Shown: positions 12,999 through 25,131 of the stretch, piece by piece
How positions within the stretch are numbered: the stretch's first letter is position 1
How the letters are laid out: the number at the start of each line of letters is the position of its first letter
NCBI GenBank assembly: GCA_000507305.1
Contig: DF239223.1
Span: 66,284-130,283 of the forward strand
From: Breviolum minutum Mf 1.05b.01
Lineage: Eukaryota > Sar > Dinophyceae > Suessiales > Symbiodiniaceae
Direction of reading: 5' to 3'
Length of the DNA: 64,000 nt
Program-made: the position numbers and the translations under genes
The notes under the pieces: generated by a model
The model's input: only the letters and a program-made list of their open reading frames with translations
The model's database searches: none
Told to the model about the DNA's origin: nothing

Positions 12999-13153
12999 GT
13001 ACTAGTGCTGCTGCTGCTGCTACTACTGCTACTACTAGTACTAGTACTATTGCTATTACTATTACTACTACTGTTACTGTTACTATTACTATAAATATTA
13101 CTATTACTATTACTATTACTATTACTGCTACAACTACGACTACTACTACTACT
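12907..13153. repeat. ACT trinucleotide microsatellite ending at an N
   Basis: A long run of ACT with short blocks of TGC, AGT and ATT units ends at an undetermined base at 13154. Open frames on both strands are repeat products. The N probably marks an assembly problem in the repeat. Confidence 0.9.
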
Positions 13154-13189
13154 NTTGGTGTAAAAGTATAAGGCAGATGTGAAACTTGG

Positions 13190-14390
13190 GTGGTGTAAAA
13201 GGTTTCTGTTGTAAAAGCTGGTTGATGTCCAAGTATACGACAGGTGCAAAAGGTGTCGGGTGTCAAAGGTGTCTGATGAAGATGTGCCTGATATCAAGAC
13301 CGGACTGTTTCGAAATACTTGTTCATGGTTGGCTGTATCTCCAGTTATTACACGGTCGAAGTGTTCATGCAGACCTTCTCAAATGTGATTCGCACGGGCC
13401 TTGTCCGTTTCTCTTGGACTCTCAAGGTGCAACTTGTGGCTGCTAGTAGCTCGATCTCTTTGCATGAAGTAAGTTGTTAGCTCTCGTTGCATGACTCTGC
13501 GCACACCTGGCATCCAAAAGCCAGCTGAATTAAAATGCCCAAAAGCGAACTTACAAATATGAGACTCATTCAAAGCTCAGCATTTTTCCATTGGTACATT
13601 CTGGTACATCAAGATATTGGCGTCCGGTACACAGCCTACTACAAAAAATCTTTTTGCAAGCAGCAGACCGGACAGTAAGCACAGACTTCACACCACAGGA
13701 CATGATTAGTTTTAACGCAGAAATTGACCACCGAAATAGACCACAGCTTTAGAGTTTTAGTTGAATGGTTCAGCATTTGGGCTGCATTCTGCTGGAAACT
13801 GAGTCAAAGATGGCAAGTAGTGATAAAGATTGCAAGTGGAATTCAGCTGCAGAAATTTTGGACTTTGGACATATGAAACAAGTTTTCACCCAGTCACTGC
13901 CTTCGCTATGTCCCTGGTCCATACTCAGGTAGCTGACCTGGCGAGACAAAGGCGTCCATGAGAGGTGACTTTCTCAAGCATCTTTGTATTTTTCTTCTTG
14001 AGTTCATCCGGGTGCATGCCGCAACTGCAGTTTGTCTTGGCACATACCATTACCTGTGATCTTGGAGCAATTGTGTTTTTGATCCTGCATGCATGATTCA
14101 GGTGACTATTTGTTGACTCCAGAAGTTTGTATGGAACACACCGTAAATGCAATGATTGTGTGTGTGTGTTTTGTATGCTGATGGGACCTAGGCCCGCATT
14201 TTTTGCTCCTACTGGGCTGATGAAGGTCATTGTTATTTTTTTGTCTCTTGCTGTGGAAGTGACAGTTTTGAATCGAGAAAAGCTACATATATGAAATGTG
14301 AGCAGCGCTGATCTGGGGTTCAATGGGATGATTGTTCAATATGCATAAAGCTCCAAAATTGTACGACTCCATTTTTATCTGGCATGGTTA
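13190..14390. other. no recognisable gene
   Basis: No exon with convincing protein composition or a recognisable domain was seen on either strand. A short TG run lies at 14158-14170. Confidence 0.35.
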
Positions 14391-14716
14391 CTTTGTAGTT
14401 AGGATTGGGGAATGTATACAGGTTACATTCAGACGGAGTTTCAAGGTTTTAGAGCAAAACTGAGACTTGGAACTGATTGAGTGCTTCAAGAGAGCCATTG
14501 TCCTGGCAGGTTCCTGGCTGTCCTGCCTGGCTGCGACGTGACGCTTTGCTGCGAGGTGGGACACTGGAGATTTTGCTCCTGATTTTTCTGTCTTTGACGG
14601 CGTTGGCCCGAATGCGTCCTTACACTGATTTTGGGGGCTTTGCGACCTGCGATTCGCTCGGTTGTCTGGCTCAAATCGCGTCCGAGTATTGCGTTCAACG
14701 GATTTTGACCAGTGCT

Positions 14717-15318
14717 GCACGGTTTCCATGGGAAAACAGGCTGGACATTCTACCGTGCTTCCTGTGCCGAACGTTGCCTGTACGCTCCCTCTTGGCCAGT
14801 CTAAAGCATCAGCAAAGACAGCCGCCTCTTTGCCGACGGCGTGGGACCCGGTCCAAGCTCGGTTCTTTGGTTCTGTGTTTTTTTCCTTCATGCCATGCTG
14901 TCTTTGCCAGCGTCCCATGTCTGCGGTTGATTTCCGTTTCCTGAGGGCACGTCCATGGAGACCCTCCCTCCGCCGTCGTCCGGTAACGCCGACAGCGTCG
15001 AGGCACGATCTTTGCCTGCACGGTTTCCATGGGAAAACAGGCTGGGCATTCTACCGTGTTTCCTGTGCCGAACGTTGCCTGTACACTCCCTCTTGGCCAG
15101 GCTAAAACATCAGCAAAGACAGCCGCCTCTTTGCCGACGGCGTGGGGACCCGGTCCAAGCTCGGTTCTTTGGTTCTGTGTTTTTTACTTCGTGCCATGCT
15201 GTCTTTGCCAGCGTCCCATGTCTCCGGTTGATTTCCGTTTCCTGAGGGCACGTCCATGGAGACTGTCCCTCCGCCGTCGTCCGGTAACGCCGACAGCGTC
15301 GAGGCACGATCTTTGCCT
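14717..15318. repeat. two tandem copies of a 301-bp unit
   Basis: The unit starts with GCACGGTTTCCATGGGAAAA at 14717 and again at 15018, giving a period of 301 bp. The second copy ends at 15318. The copies differ at only a few positions, some of them single-base insertions or deletions that shift the open frames. Both strands are partly open, so I cannot say whether the unit is coding. Confidence 0.92.
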
Positions 15319-16299
15319 TGCTTGGAAGTTGTTGTTATGAGCATTTTCTATTCTTTAGTTCTGGAACGGATGCTGACATCTTTGTGCTGACTACTTCTTC
15401 TGTCTCGCTGTGATGTGTTGAGTTGCTCTCCCTGCAAGCAGACACGACTCTCCCGCAGGCTTCTGCGTCTCTGTTGCCGGGACCAGGCGTGCGTGGTGCC
15501 GCGATGGAGGTTCGGCAGGCATGCTTGTCTGGAGTTGCCATATTGTTGACCGACAAATTCGTGCACCATCCTTCACGTAGGCTTCTGCAGCCCTCGTGGC
15601 GAGTCTTGGTTTGCCTGATGGCCCTGCAGAGTTTCCGAAGGCGTGTTCTGTATGGAACTCACATCATCTTGATGCAACGTCTTGAGCGATCTGTCTGGAT
15701 CTCCTCGCAGCTTGTCGTTCCATCTTTTCGTCGAGTGTCGCAAGCATGCACGCCGGGTTCTGGCGCAGGCCGTCGGCGTGCACAGTGCTGGCGGAATGGG
15801 GCTGGCGGGATCCATTCTGTCCCAGGAGGTGGATGGCGCTTCAGTTTTCTGTGCCCTGTGTCACCTTCTTTTTGCCTGTGCGAAGGAAGGTAAGTCTTTT
15901 GGTGTTGTGTTGCTCGTGGCTTGATTGTGGGTTTGCCAGGCACTTGCTGGTGGCTCGGGCATTACTGGTGTGCATGCATCCCCTCAGGCTTGGCTGCTCA
16001 TGCTGCCCTCTATTTGCCTGCTCATGCTGCCCTCTATTGTGGCTTTGTCACGTCTGTGCGGGGGCGTCCGCAGGCGTCCGAGACGATGCTCTTGGCTGGC
16101 CTCAAGGTTCGGGGAGAGGCTTGTGGAGCTTCCGTATCGCGTTCGCTGCCCTGTGGAGGCGCATCCTCTTGTGCCAGATGTATACTGTGACATTGCGGGA
16201 CGATCGCTCACGTTCTCCCAAGGCAGTTGTCTGAAGATAGCACGAGTTTGCCAACATACGAGTCTGCTTCTGGCCACCACTCTCTGCCATTTTCATCCA

Positions 16300-16900
16300 C
16301 AAGTGTTTTTTCTTCGCAAGCATGTTTTTTGCAGTGTTGTGTACTGGGTTGTTGATCTTTGTTCCGCCGGAAATCTGCGAACAGGTCGCTATACTGCACC
16401 ATTGTGGAATCCATCTCCAAAGGCACGTGTGCACTGGTGTGTCGTCTTCTTGCTTGATGCCAGCATGTCTTTTCATCATAGAAGCTATCTGCGTATTGTT
16501 TCGTTTCGTTCGGTCAGATGTGTTTTGTCTTGCTTTGTAACCGGACACCTGTTACCTTTTCGTCCACCCAAGTGGTGACGCGGACTTGCAGGTAGGTGCT
16601 CCATTCGACAGTCCATCTCCAAAGGCAGGTCTTCGCTGGTCTGTTGTCGTCCTGCTTCATGCCAATAGGTCTTTTCATCATATCATCTATCTTCTTATTC
16701 TTCTGTGTTATGTTTTCCTTTTGTTGCAGACCTGTTTTGTCTTGCTTTCAACTGGATGAACGCCATCCTATTTGTGCAGCCTTGGTGGGATTTGGACTTG
16801 CAGGTAGCTGCTGTTGCATTGCCAACTCCATCTCCAAAGGCACGGGTGTACCGGGGTATCGATCGCACTTCGACCTTTTTGAAGGGCAGTCTAGACAACA
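16300..16900. repeat. three degenerate ~200-bp tandem repeats
   Basis: The landmark CCATCTCCAAAGGCA occurs near 16409, 16612 and 16828. It is preceded by TGTTTTGTCTTGCTTT-like and GGACTTGCAGGTAG-like segments at matching spacing in the later copies. The copies are clearly diverged, so this is an old array. Confidence 0.7.
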
Positions 16901-16995
16901 ATCAACGCATGGCTTGTCGTCGTGCCATCTCCTCTATCTCCAACTCTTTTTGTTGCTGTGGATAGTTTGGCGCTTTTTCGAGCAATACCGTCACG

Positions 16996-17955
16996 TTGTC
17001 TCCATTAGTGATCGAGTCATGCTGTTCGGCGCCTGCTATCAATGTGAGACGTGCTACATGCATTACATTGATCTTGGATGCTGTTTTCCTTGCGAAGTAT
17101 GCTTTCGCAACTTTGCCGCCAGGCATCCACGCCGAAGCGACGCACTCTGAAGCCACAGAAAATCGTGTCTCCGCCTGGTCGGTTCCTTGCAGGACTGCGA
17201 GTAGCGGTGAGCCCATTGCGGCAATCTTCCATCTGAGTGATTGTGCTGCCTTGGTGATGGAGGATTGGTCTCCTGATGTGCCGGCCTATGCTTTGGCTTG
17301 GACTTGTGGCACTACTCGTAATCACAAAGCCTTATGGCAAGAGTTTCTGGCTCACGAAGCTTTGACTGACCAAACCCTTCAGGAGCAGTTCCTTATCCTT
17401 CACAAGATTGGACCACCCCCGGCATATCTTCGGACTCTGTTGGGGACATGCGTGGACAATCTCTTGTCCTTGTGGGAGAACTTCGTTCTCTTTCAGCATG
17501 AGAAAACGGGTAGCGGTACGGTGTTGCAAGCGCAAGCGCAGCTGTTCAACAGCACGGATTGCAACCTGGAAGCCTGGCAGAGCGAATGCACCTTGCAATT
17601 GAAGATGCTTCCAACGTGCCCTGCGGACCTGTCGGTCCTTCAGGTCGGACTGCATGAGAGACGGGCAGAACTTGTCTTGCAGGCAGATTCTGCAGCTGGG
17701 ACGCTGCAGCTTGTGATGAAAGGTCACACCTGGCCTTGGCGAAGTCATCTCAACAGTTGGATGTCCGGCTACGTGTCTGCGGATGGGCAACCAAGCCAAA
17801 AAGGGGACGGCAGCTTCATGCGCTGGACGGCCCCGTTTGCGGCTGCCGAGTTGGGCCCGTGGTTGAAAACACTACACAACACACATCTGCAGCTGACGGT
17901 TATGGGTAGCGTAGAGGCTGCAGTGATGGAGCAACTGCATGCCTGTCCATTCTGA
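16996..17955 (+). CDS. hypothetical protein, probable terminal exon
   Basis: A 319-codon open frame has even amino-acid composition and reads like a real protein from about 17190 on (for example VPAYALAWTCGTTRNHKALW and HLNSWMSGYVSADG). It contains several Trp, Cys and His residues but no motif I recognise. The first ~60 codons may be intron or repeat-derived sequence, since the degenerate repeats end just upstream, so the true exon may start later than the first ATG. It ends with a stop after HACPF. No obvious neighbour suggests a role. It could be the last exon of a gene whose earlier exons lie in the repeat-rich stretch at 14.4-16.9 kb, or part of an unrecognised mobile element. Confidence 0.45.
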   Translation: MSPLVIESCCSAPAINVRRATCITLILDAVFLAKYAFATLPPGIHAEATHSEATENRVSAWSVPCRTASSGEPIAAIFHLSDCAALVMEDWSPDVPAYALAWTCGTTRNHKALWQEFLAHEALTDQTLQEQFLILHKIGPPPAYLRTLLGTCVDNLLSLWENFVLFQHEKTGSGTVLQAQAQLFNSTDCNLEAWQSECTLQLKMLPTCPADLSVLQVGLHERRAELVLQADSAAGTLQLVMKGHTWPWRSHLNSWMSGYVSADGQPSQKGDGSFMRWTAPFAAAELGPWLKTLHNTHLQLTVMGSVEAAVMEQLHACPF

Positions 17956-20334
17956 TTCTTGCATGTACGTTGTACATAGAAGCAGGCCACCATGTACAGG
18001 AGACTCGAAAACATTGTGAGTCCTTATCTATTCTCCAGCTTGTAGCTTTGGAGAGAAGACACTTCGTTCCCTATTGCCCCTGCCGGTATGTCTGCAGCGG
18101 TCCTCTTGGTCCTCCCGGTAGTCAGCGTATGTTTGTGTTTAAATGTTTTTCTTGCTGGATTCTTTTTTGTACTTTGGTTATCGCTACTTGTTCCAGCATT
18201 GTCCACCTGGAGAATCGAACCGAACACTTCGAAAATCGACTTCTTTTCTTTCAGTGCATTACCATGACGCTATGTCTTGACTTTGTTTCCGAGACATCGT
18301 TTCGAGCGGGCTTACCGGCAGTATCTTTGGGACAGCCGGAAATCACGGACGTGTAGAAATTTAAAGCCTTGGCAGGCACATCTCTGCTCTCAATTTGTAA
18401 AGACAGCGACCTAGCCCAACAGTGATATTCATGCATTGCTTGCAGAAGTTGATGTGCTGCTAAAGCAGCGCTTTGGGTTATTCGCACCCAGTTTCCGGGG
18501 TGTGTATTTCTGTTAGCTGCGGGTAGTTCTATGAGTCCCAAGTGGTTTGTTTTGCCTGCATTCGTGTCTTCTGCCGCTCTAGCTGCAAAGGCAACAGCTT
18601 TGTTTCTTCGATTTCCGCCCTGACACGATGGAGCTACGCGATAACATCTGAAAAAAATACAGACTTCAGTCAAGCTAAGTCTTTCTATGCTTTCCTTGAC
18701 CTTCATGGATGTGATTGCATATATTCAAAGACGTCAGGTTTTGCGGAAGTCTAGCGTGCCAGGATCAAGAAAAGCTCGCACGTCACAAGAAAAAGACTTA
18801 CATGCAATCAAAGCTTCTTGATTTAAGTTTCGTTTGTGGGATTTCTGAAAACCAGATGCAAGCAATCTGCTTTCTACCACTACTGTACTTGAAACTGTTA
18901 GGAGCTTCAGCTAGAGACGATTTGCTCCCTGCAGCTGCATCGTGCAGCGCTTTTCGTCAGGCGGGAGGGTGACACAAGTCCTTAACGCCGTGCCCATGAA
19001 ACCCTGGACATTAACTTGTAGGAATATATATATATATATAGATATCTATGGTATATATGATATTTTGTACAACAACCATTTTTTTGATAGCATGAATATG
19101 TAATTTGAACCTAAATCTCCATTGGAAAATTCCACCAGGAATCGATGCATCTTCCAGGGTTACAGCGACTTGTCTTGGAGGCGAAACGGACACTGTGTGC
19201 AGGCAGATTATCAAAGGAAACGACATGCAAAGTAGATATTTTGCCCATTCTTAAGAGCAGAAATTATCTATCTCTAAAATTTTGTTGGAATCTTGTTGAT
19301 AGACAAGATCCTAAGAAACATATTAAAAGATTGACCCTGAACAAAGTCCATTTTGTTGGATTGAATGGAGCAATCCTGGGGGACAAGGGCACCTTTCAGA
19401 TAAATGAGCAAAGACTAATCGTTTGCTTTCTCGTGATGCTTCTTTAAATAGTCGTTTGATTTTTTGACCCCTTTTGTAAGTTTCAAATTCTGGCCTAACA
19501 GCCCCGCAGCTACGTAAGATGTTACAGATGATATCTACCCCCTTTCTATGGGGCTGCGATACGTTCGGACGATGCAGGATATGCATTTTGGATCCGGACC
19601 TGTCCACAAACCTTGATCCGAGCTGTAGGGTACACAGCTCAGAATTTGGGTCCAAATTGGTAACAAACATTCGGATTGGACATTGGAAATCTCGAAAACT
19701 TTCAGGTAGTGACATTGAACATATTGTCCTTACTCTGACTTTATTTACATGTGTCTCTATCCTTGTCTTCTTTCCTGGGAGCTACCTATCCGTGGACAAA
19801 TCGGACAAACCTGAATAGCCCGGAGACGTTCTTTGGGAAGTCCTAACCACCTTCGGCAACTTCTCCGTCTAAGCGCGTACCATTGTGATTTGACCTTACT
19901 GGAAGAAGATGGTCCCCATTCCCGACACCGTGTATTGTTTCCACGTTGAAACCATATGTTTATTTGCAAAAGAATGGTACCTTTCCAAAGGATGAATCTG
20001 AATTGGAACGTCCATTCCAAACGGGTCCAGTATTTCGGGAAACACTTATGCAGAACATAAACAACTGTAAAGCAATGTACATAACTTCCCATCCTGTCCC
20101 TGTGCATCCAGGTAGGACTTCATTGAACTCGACGGGTTTGCATCACTCGCATGAATGAAGGGCCTGGCTCAAAATTGCTTCGACATTCGTCTGGTGGTGG
20201 TAGCTGTATATAAGATGCATCCTGCAGGAAGCAAGTCCATGGAGGCTAACATGTATGAATATGTATTGAGAAACTTTTTGATGACGAGCTTGGTTTTGAA
20301 GGGTATATATTTATATTCGCTATCAGTTGTTGCG
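17956..20334. other. no firmly supported gene
   Basis: Short open frames on both strands (such as 18251-18706 minus and 19145-19447 plus) show no recognised domain or clean splice partners. A TA/TATAGA run lies at about 19024-19060. Confidence 0.3.
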
Positions 20335-21334
20335 GCGCAGAGCATAGTCCTAGGTGGGACAACCTCTTTCCATCGTTTCAAATATGGTGTCTTTAGTTCG
20401 ACTCCTCAAGCTTTTTGTAAAGCCAAGCAACAGAAGAGACTACTGGTGGGGCTATTATTGGAATGCCGCGGTTTTTTTTCGGCCACGTTTGGCAGCTCGA
20501 AACGGCACACCGCACCGTGTGCCATTTCGTCTGCCCTTGGCCTGCTTTCTTTCCTAGTCCAATCTGCTGCCTCCTGAGCCATGTGTGGCAACGAAATGGC
20601 ACACGGTGTGGTGTGCCATTTCGTGTGCCTTTGGCCGGCTTCGTTTTGTGTGCTCCCTCCAGTTGCCATTGGTCAGCATCCGTGTGCTGTGGTGAACTCT
20701 CAGGTTTACAGCCACATGAACTACCATGCTACGGTTTCTTCCGCGTAAAGATTTCTGCTCATGCAGATTGGAATTTGCGGGGATTCCCAAAGTCTCTTAT
20801 TAGATATGCATCGCATCATGTGGAAATTGAGATGGCGCAGAGCATAGTCCTAGGTGGGACAACCTCTTTCCATCCTTTCAAATATGGTGTCTTTAGTTCG
20901 ACTCCTCAAGCTTTTTGTAAAGCCAAGCAACAGAAGAGACTACTGGTGGGGATATTCTTGGAATGCCGCGGTTTTTTTTCGGCCACGTTTGGCAGCTCGA
21001 AACGGCACACCGCACCGTGTGCCATTTCGTCTGCCCTTGGCCTGCCTTCTTTCCTAGTCCAATCTGCTGCCTCCTGAGCCATGTGTGGCAACGAAATGGC
21101 ACACGGTGTGGTGTGCCATTTCGTGTGCCTTTGGCCGGCTTCGTTTTGTGTGCTCCCTCCAGTTGCCATTGGTCAGCATCCGTGTGCTGTGGTGAACTCT
21201 CAGGTTTACAGCCACATGAACTACCATGCTACGGTTTCTTCCGCGTAAAGATTTCTGCTCATGCAGATTGGAATTGGCGGGGATTCCCAAAGTCTTTTAT
21301 TAGATATGCATCGCATCATGTGGAAATTGAAATG
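20335..21334. repeat. two near-identical tandem copies of a 500-bp unit
   Basis: GCGCAGAGCATAGTCCTAGG starts at 20335 and again at 20835, so the period is exactly 500 bp. The copies end TGGAAATTGAGATG (20834) and TGGAAATTGAAATG (21334). Only a handful of substitutions separate them, which implies recent duplication. Open frames across the copies (plus 20463-21077, minus 20406-20669 and others) repeat with the unit and show no known domain. Confidence 0.95.
20498..20623. repeat. paired hairpins, repeated at 20998-21123
   Basis: Two inverted repeats with nearly the same stem lie 63 bp apart. At 20498-20529 the stem CGAAACGGCACAC pairs with GTGTGCCATTTCG (one G-T pair) around CGCACC. At 20592-20623 CGAAATGGCACAC pairs perfectly with GTGTGCCATTTCG around GGTGTG. 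The same pair recurs 500 bp later inside the second tandem copy. They could be hairpins in a transcript or remains of a small inverted-repeat element. Confidence 0.85.
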
Positions 21335-21618
21335 CCATGGTCTTTTTTAATTTCCAAGGTGGGTTTACTCTGGATAGGGAGTTCATATTTGAACGTGATA
21401 GGGCCTTTGAAGCGTTAACAACATCACAAAAAGATTTGCGTCGGATCCGCTGCTGTTTGCTAGTTTGGAACTGCTCAAGGAGTCACCGTCCATTTAGTAT
21501 GCGAAACATTTGCCAAGTACACAATTTGCAGGGATGGCTCCATTCTTCCAAACTCTCATGAATTGAGTTGTTTGAAACAATGGACACGTCTTTTCTCTTC
21601 TACTGCAGCAGAGCCAAA

Positions 21619-22802
21619 ATGCCGCGAACCTCAAAGCAGGTGGAAAGAACAGATGCCATGATTTTGAGGCGGTTTCCGCGTGGCTCACATGCAACGCAGA
21701 AAGGCTTGACAAAGTTGAATAAGCAACTTGACAAGGTGACCTTGCCAACTTTCGCATGTCTCACAGCACTGCATACTTATCGGAAAAATATGTGGGCTCG
21801 CCAAAGTGACCGCGGGCAGAACGACGAAGTTACTGCAGCAGACTTGAGAAGATGGTCTGGAATGCGTGATGTTTGGCAAGCTGGTACCAGCCTGCTTTGT
21901 TCTTATATAATAGCCCGTGCCGGCCGGGTCGTGAAAGGATTTGACGTTAACCGCTTTCTGGCTTTGAAGCAGTTGCAGCCACTGCAGCTGGCGACAATGC
22001 CTCCTAGCCGAGACAGGGATCGACAGTTCGTACAGTCAGAGCATGGCAAGCACCTAGGCAAGTTCGTTACCATGCGGGCTCTTCTACGCATCTCTCAATT
22101 GCATCCCGTTGAAGTGATGGAGCAGCGATGGCTGCAAGAAGTCCCGAACAAGGATCGCGGCACGGCAACAGTGCTTCAGGGCTTGCTCCGCAACCAAGAG
22201 TTGCGACACTGGTGGCAGATTTATGCCAAGGGCGGCTTCCAGCGGGAAACTTTCCGCCTCACCTACGACACTCCGACGTCATACTCGAACGAGGGGACGA
22301 CGGAATTAAATGCTTTACCATCCAATCCGTATGCACGGAACTCCAGACTACTTGAAGGTTTTGAATGTGATGCTTTTCGCAAAGTCGATGCAATGCTGTC
22401 ACATGCACCTCGCGTTCCGGTCCTCGCTGCTGAGCTGGAGGCGACGTTGCTTCAAATTCCGGGCATTGGCCCGTTCGTAGCGACGGGTGTTCTGGAGGCA
22501 GCTGCGGGCGCTGGCGGCACCACGATATGTTGTGGGACCAACACCAAAGCGTTCCTACAGGTGATTTCACCTGGCGTGCCTGTAGCACATGGACTAACAA
22601 TGCTATCATCTCAGATCAAGCAGCATTGCAGTCGTGCCAATCCCCAGTTCAAAGAAATGATCTGTCCTCGGCTTGTGCAAAGAAGTTGCTGCAAACTATG
22701 GCAACTCTTGAAAACATTGAAAAGCGGCCAACTCAAGAACTGTCGTCGTATCCGCTCTGGGATCGCACCATGGGTCTTTGGAATAGAAAGACCTTCTCCT
22801 AA
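21619..22802 (+). CDS. helix-hairpin-helix protein, possibly DNA-glycosylase-like
   Basis: A long intronless frame starting MPRTSKQVERTDAMILRR shows steady coding composition. Near residue 275 it has LQIPGIGPFVATGVLEAA, a helix-hairpin-helix (GIGPF) of the kind found in DNA glycosylases and other DNA-binding proteins. It is followed by TKAFLQVISPGVPVAHGL. A G-x-G-P-F segment followed by a later (G/S)PG-x-x-x-x-GL segment recalls the glycosylase-like alpha-glutamyl/putrescinyl-thymine pyrophosphorylase group, but I cannot confirm that by eye. Near 22597 better coding composition moves to another frame (CAKKLLQTMATLENIEKRPT, ending at 22802), suggesting a one-base frameshift or unrecognised intron. 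An ATG 51 bases upstream is also in frame; I prefer 21619 because a CAG acceptor-like site sits just before it. Confidence 0.5.
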
Positions 22803-22809
22803 CTGCTGA

Positions 22810-25120
22810 ACACGTAGCTCTAGAACCTTCTGGGACTGGCTGTTGCTTTGTTATTGCCTAAGGGAAAAAGCAACAGCTGCAGCTGCAGTGCTCTCGTTGA
22901 CACGATGTTTGTCATCACACTTGCAATAGCACACAAACACCTGCAACAAGAATATAATATGTCAAAGTCAAACATTTCCCAACAGGAAGAGCAACAAGTT
23001 ACATACGGTCACTAGACCACTGGAGCTTCGTTGCATCCATTTGTGCCATTCATGCTGTATCTTTGTTGTCGGATAGTAGCCTAAGCTTTCACGGCGTCGT
23101 CGATGCAAGATAGCACTTCGGATTCATTTCAGACAGGGCAGTGTTTCAAAGGGATCTTCTGGACACTCTGGCAACGGCGAAACCCGTCAGGTAGTGTCTC
23201 TACCCATCGGCACTTGCAGCCAAGTTGGAGCGGACTGTTCGGGAACCGGGTGTTGCGCTTCCGGGGGAGGCAATGGACATTTCCTGCAAGCCAGATAACA
23301 GTACAATTGTGTAGAACCCCTGGTCCGAAGATGGACGTATATTAATCATATATATGCAAACCTTTCTATAGGGATAGAGCACACATACATGCAGGAGTGT
23401 CTTGGGAAATTCTTAAGGCTTCTTGGACGGCTTCTCCCGTCATGTGAACCTGAATTTGGGTGAGATGACAAGGGGTGATATAGTAATTATCCCATTATAA
23501 ACAGGGTTTATTCCGCCAACAACAGTATTTCAACAACATATATCAGTGTCTCAAACCATGGACATGTTTGGCCCGTCGATAGGAGCTGCATCATGTGCGG
23601 ATGGATCCACTGGATGGACTTCCTCATAGAGGAGCGCCGAACATTCGGGGTACAACTTGGGCAGGTTATGCAATCCAATTTTTTGTCCCTTCAGTGAACT
23701 AACGTGAACTAGTAACTAGCATTCCCCCAAACTCTGTGGCACTTCTGAAGATGATGATGTACCTTTTGCCAAGATGGAATTTGTTACGAGGAACACTAGT
23801 CCAACATTTGTATATATAATCTCCTCGTGTTGACTTCTGTCACATATCATCGTATTTCTTTGTTACTGCCTTGCTTCACATGTTGCTTTGGAGCTTCAGC
23901 ATACCTACTTGTGATATACACATGCCATCTACTGGACCATAGCGTACGACCAGTCGATCACCTAGAGCCTACGCCTGGACAGGTCCACGAACAGATCGAC
24001 TCTTGGAGTTCTGCACCAAGGCGAAGCCATAGGGTTGATGAACAAAACAACACGCAGGTTGGTATGTTGGCCGAATGGAATTGCCGCTCATGTGTTTCTT
24101 TCGGAACCCTTTGACTCCTGGACATTTGAGTGGTTTCTTATAACACAGAATGAACCCCTATGAAACATGGAGTATTCTCCATAGCAACTTGTGGCATTCG
24201 GATTTCTTCCGACTCAACAGTATTACCAACTAGTTGATCTAGTTGGGATGGTCACAATGTCCAATCTTCCAGAGCGTTGTGGATGCTGACATTCCAACTT
24301 TTCAGGTGCATCCCTGCTATCTTTCTGCGCAGCAGAAACAGTTGGGAAGCCAACTTTTTGCTCCAACGATCCGAAACTGTTGAAGAGGTCATGTGTACAG
24401 TATCGTTCAGACAATGAATGTAATATGATTTTTATATGTATACATACATAACACAAAAAACATATATATATATATATGCATTTGTATACATCATCGATTT
24501 TTTTTTCGCCTTGCCCTTTAAAAAGAATGCTGGTTGCCACAGAAACCAACTTCTCCAGGGCAAAAACTCAGCTCCGATCTGAGGTGTAGGGCCACTTCCA
24601 TTGGAACTTTGGATCGAACATATTTTGCCATGGCTCCTTGGTTTTTTCTGGAAAAACACGGAGAAAAAAAAAGCCTGGAGTTCAGAAACAAGGTCATTTG
24701 TTACATTGATAATCTGCAATCCGAGTTCAACTTCAAGAAAGACAGGATATGGGAAGCAAATTTGAGATGTTTCATGAGACTTTCAATGAGGTGTTTGCCA
24801 GGTCTTGAGAGCATCATTATCTATGATCATACAATTGACTTGTGATTCATGTGAGCGGACTTTCGCTTCGGATCATTTATATATGCAGTCTCTGTGATGT
24901 TTTTTTCACGCAACCGTGGAGTGGATCGCGACACCGACCGGATGCAATTTTCTCGTTTTTTGCATGGTAGACAAGCTCATTTTGCCACCCTTTTCAAAGT
25001 CGAACACTTTGACTCACAGAGCAATTATCAATTTGCGCTCCTGCAGATCATGACTTTTACCTTCTTTTTTTAGAACTTTATATGACGCATTTTTTTTGGC
25101 AGTTTACTCCGTGAGACTGT
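22810..25120. other. no recognisable gene
   Basis: Only short open frames without recognised domains occur. TA-rich runs lie near 23813 and 24462-24478. The 5' end of the downstream Helitron may lie in the last few hundred bases, but no terminal motif could be fixed. Confidence 0.35.
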
Positions 25121-25131
25121 CATTTACGTAG

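Noticed and set aside
12885..13297. Leu-, Ser- or Val-rich open frames
   Set aside because: Products of the ACT microsatellite, one running across an undetermined base.
20463..21077. 204-codon frame through the 500-bp repeat as a gene
   Set aside because: It is created by the tandem duplication, repeats the same sequence, and shows no domain.
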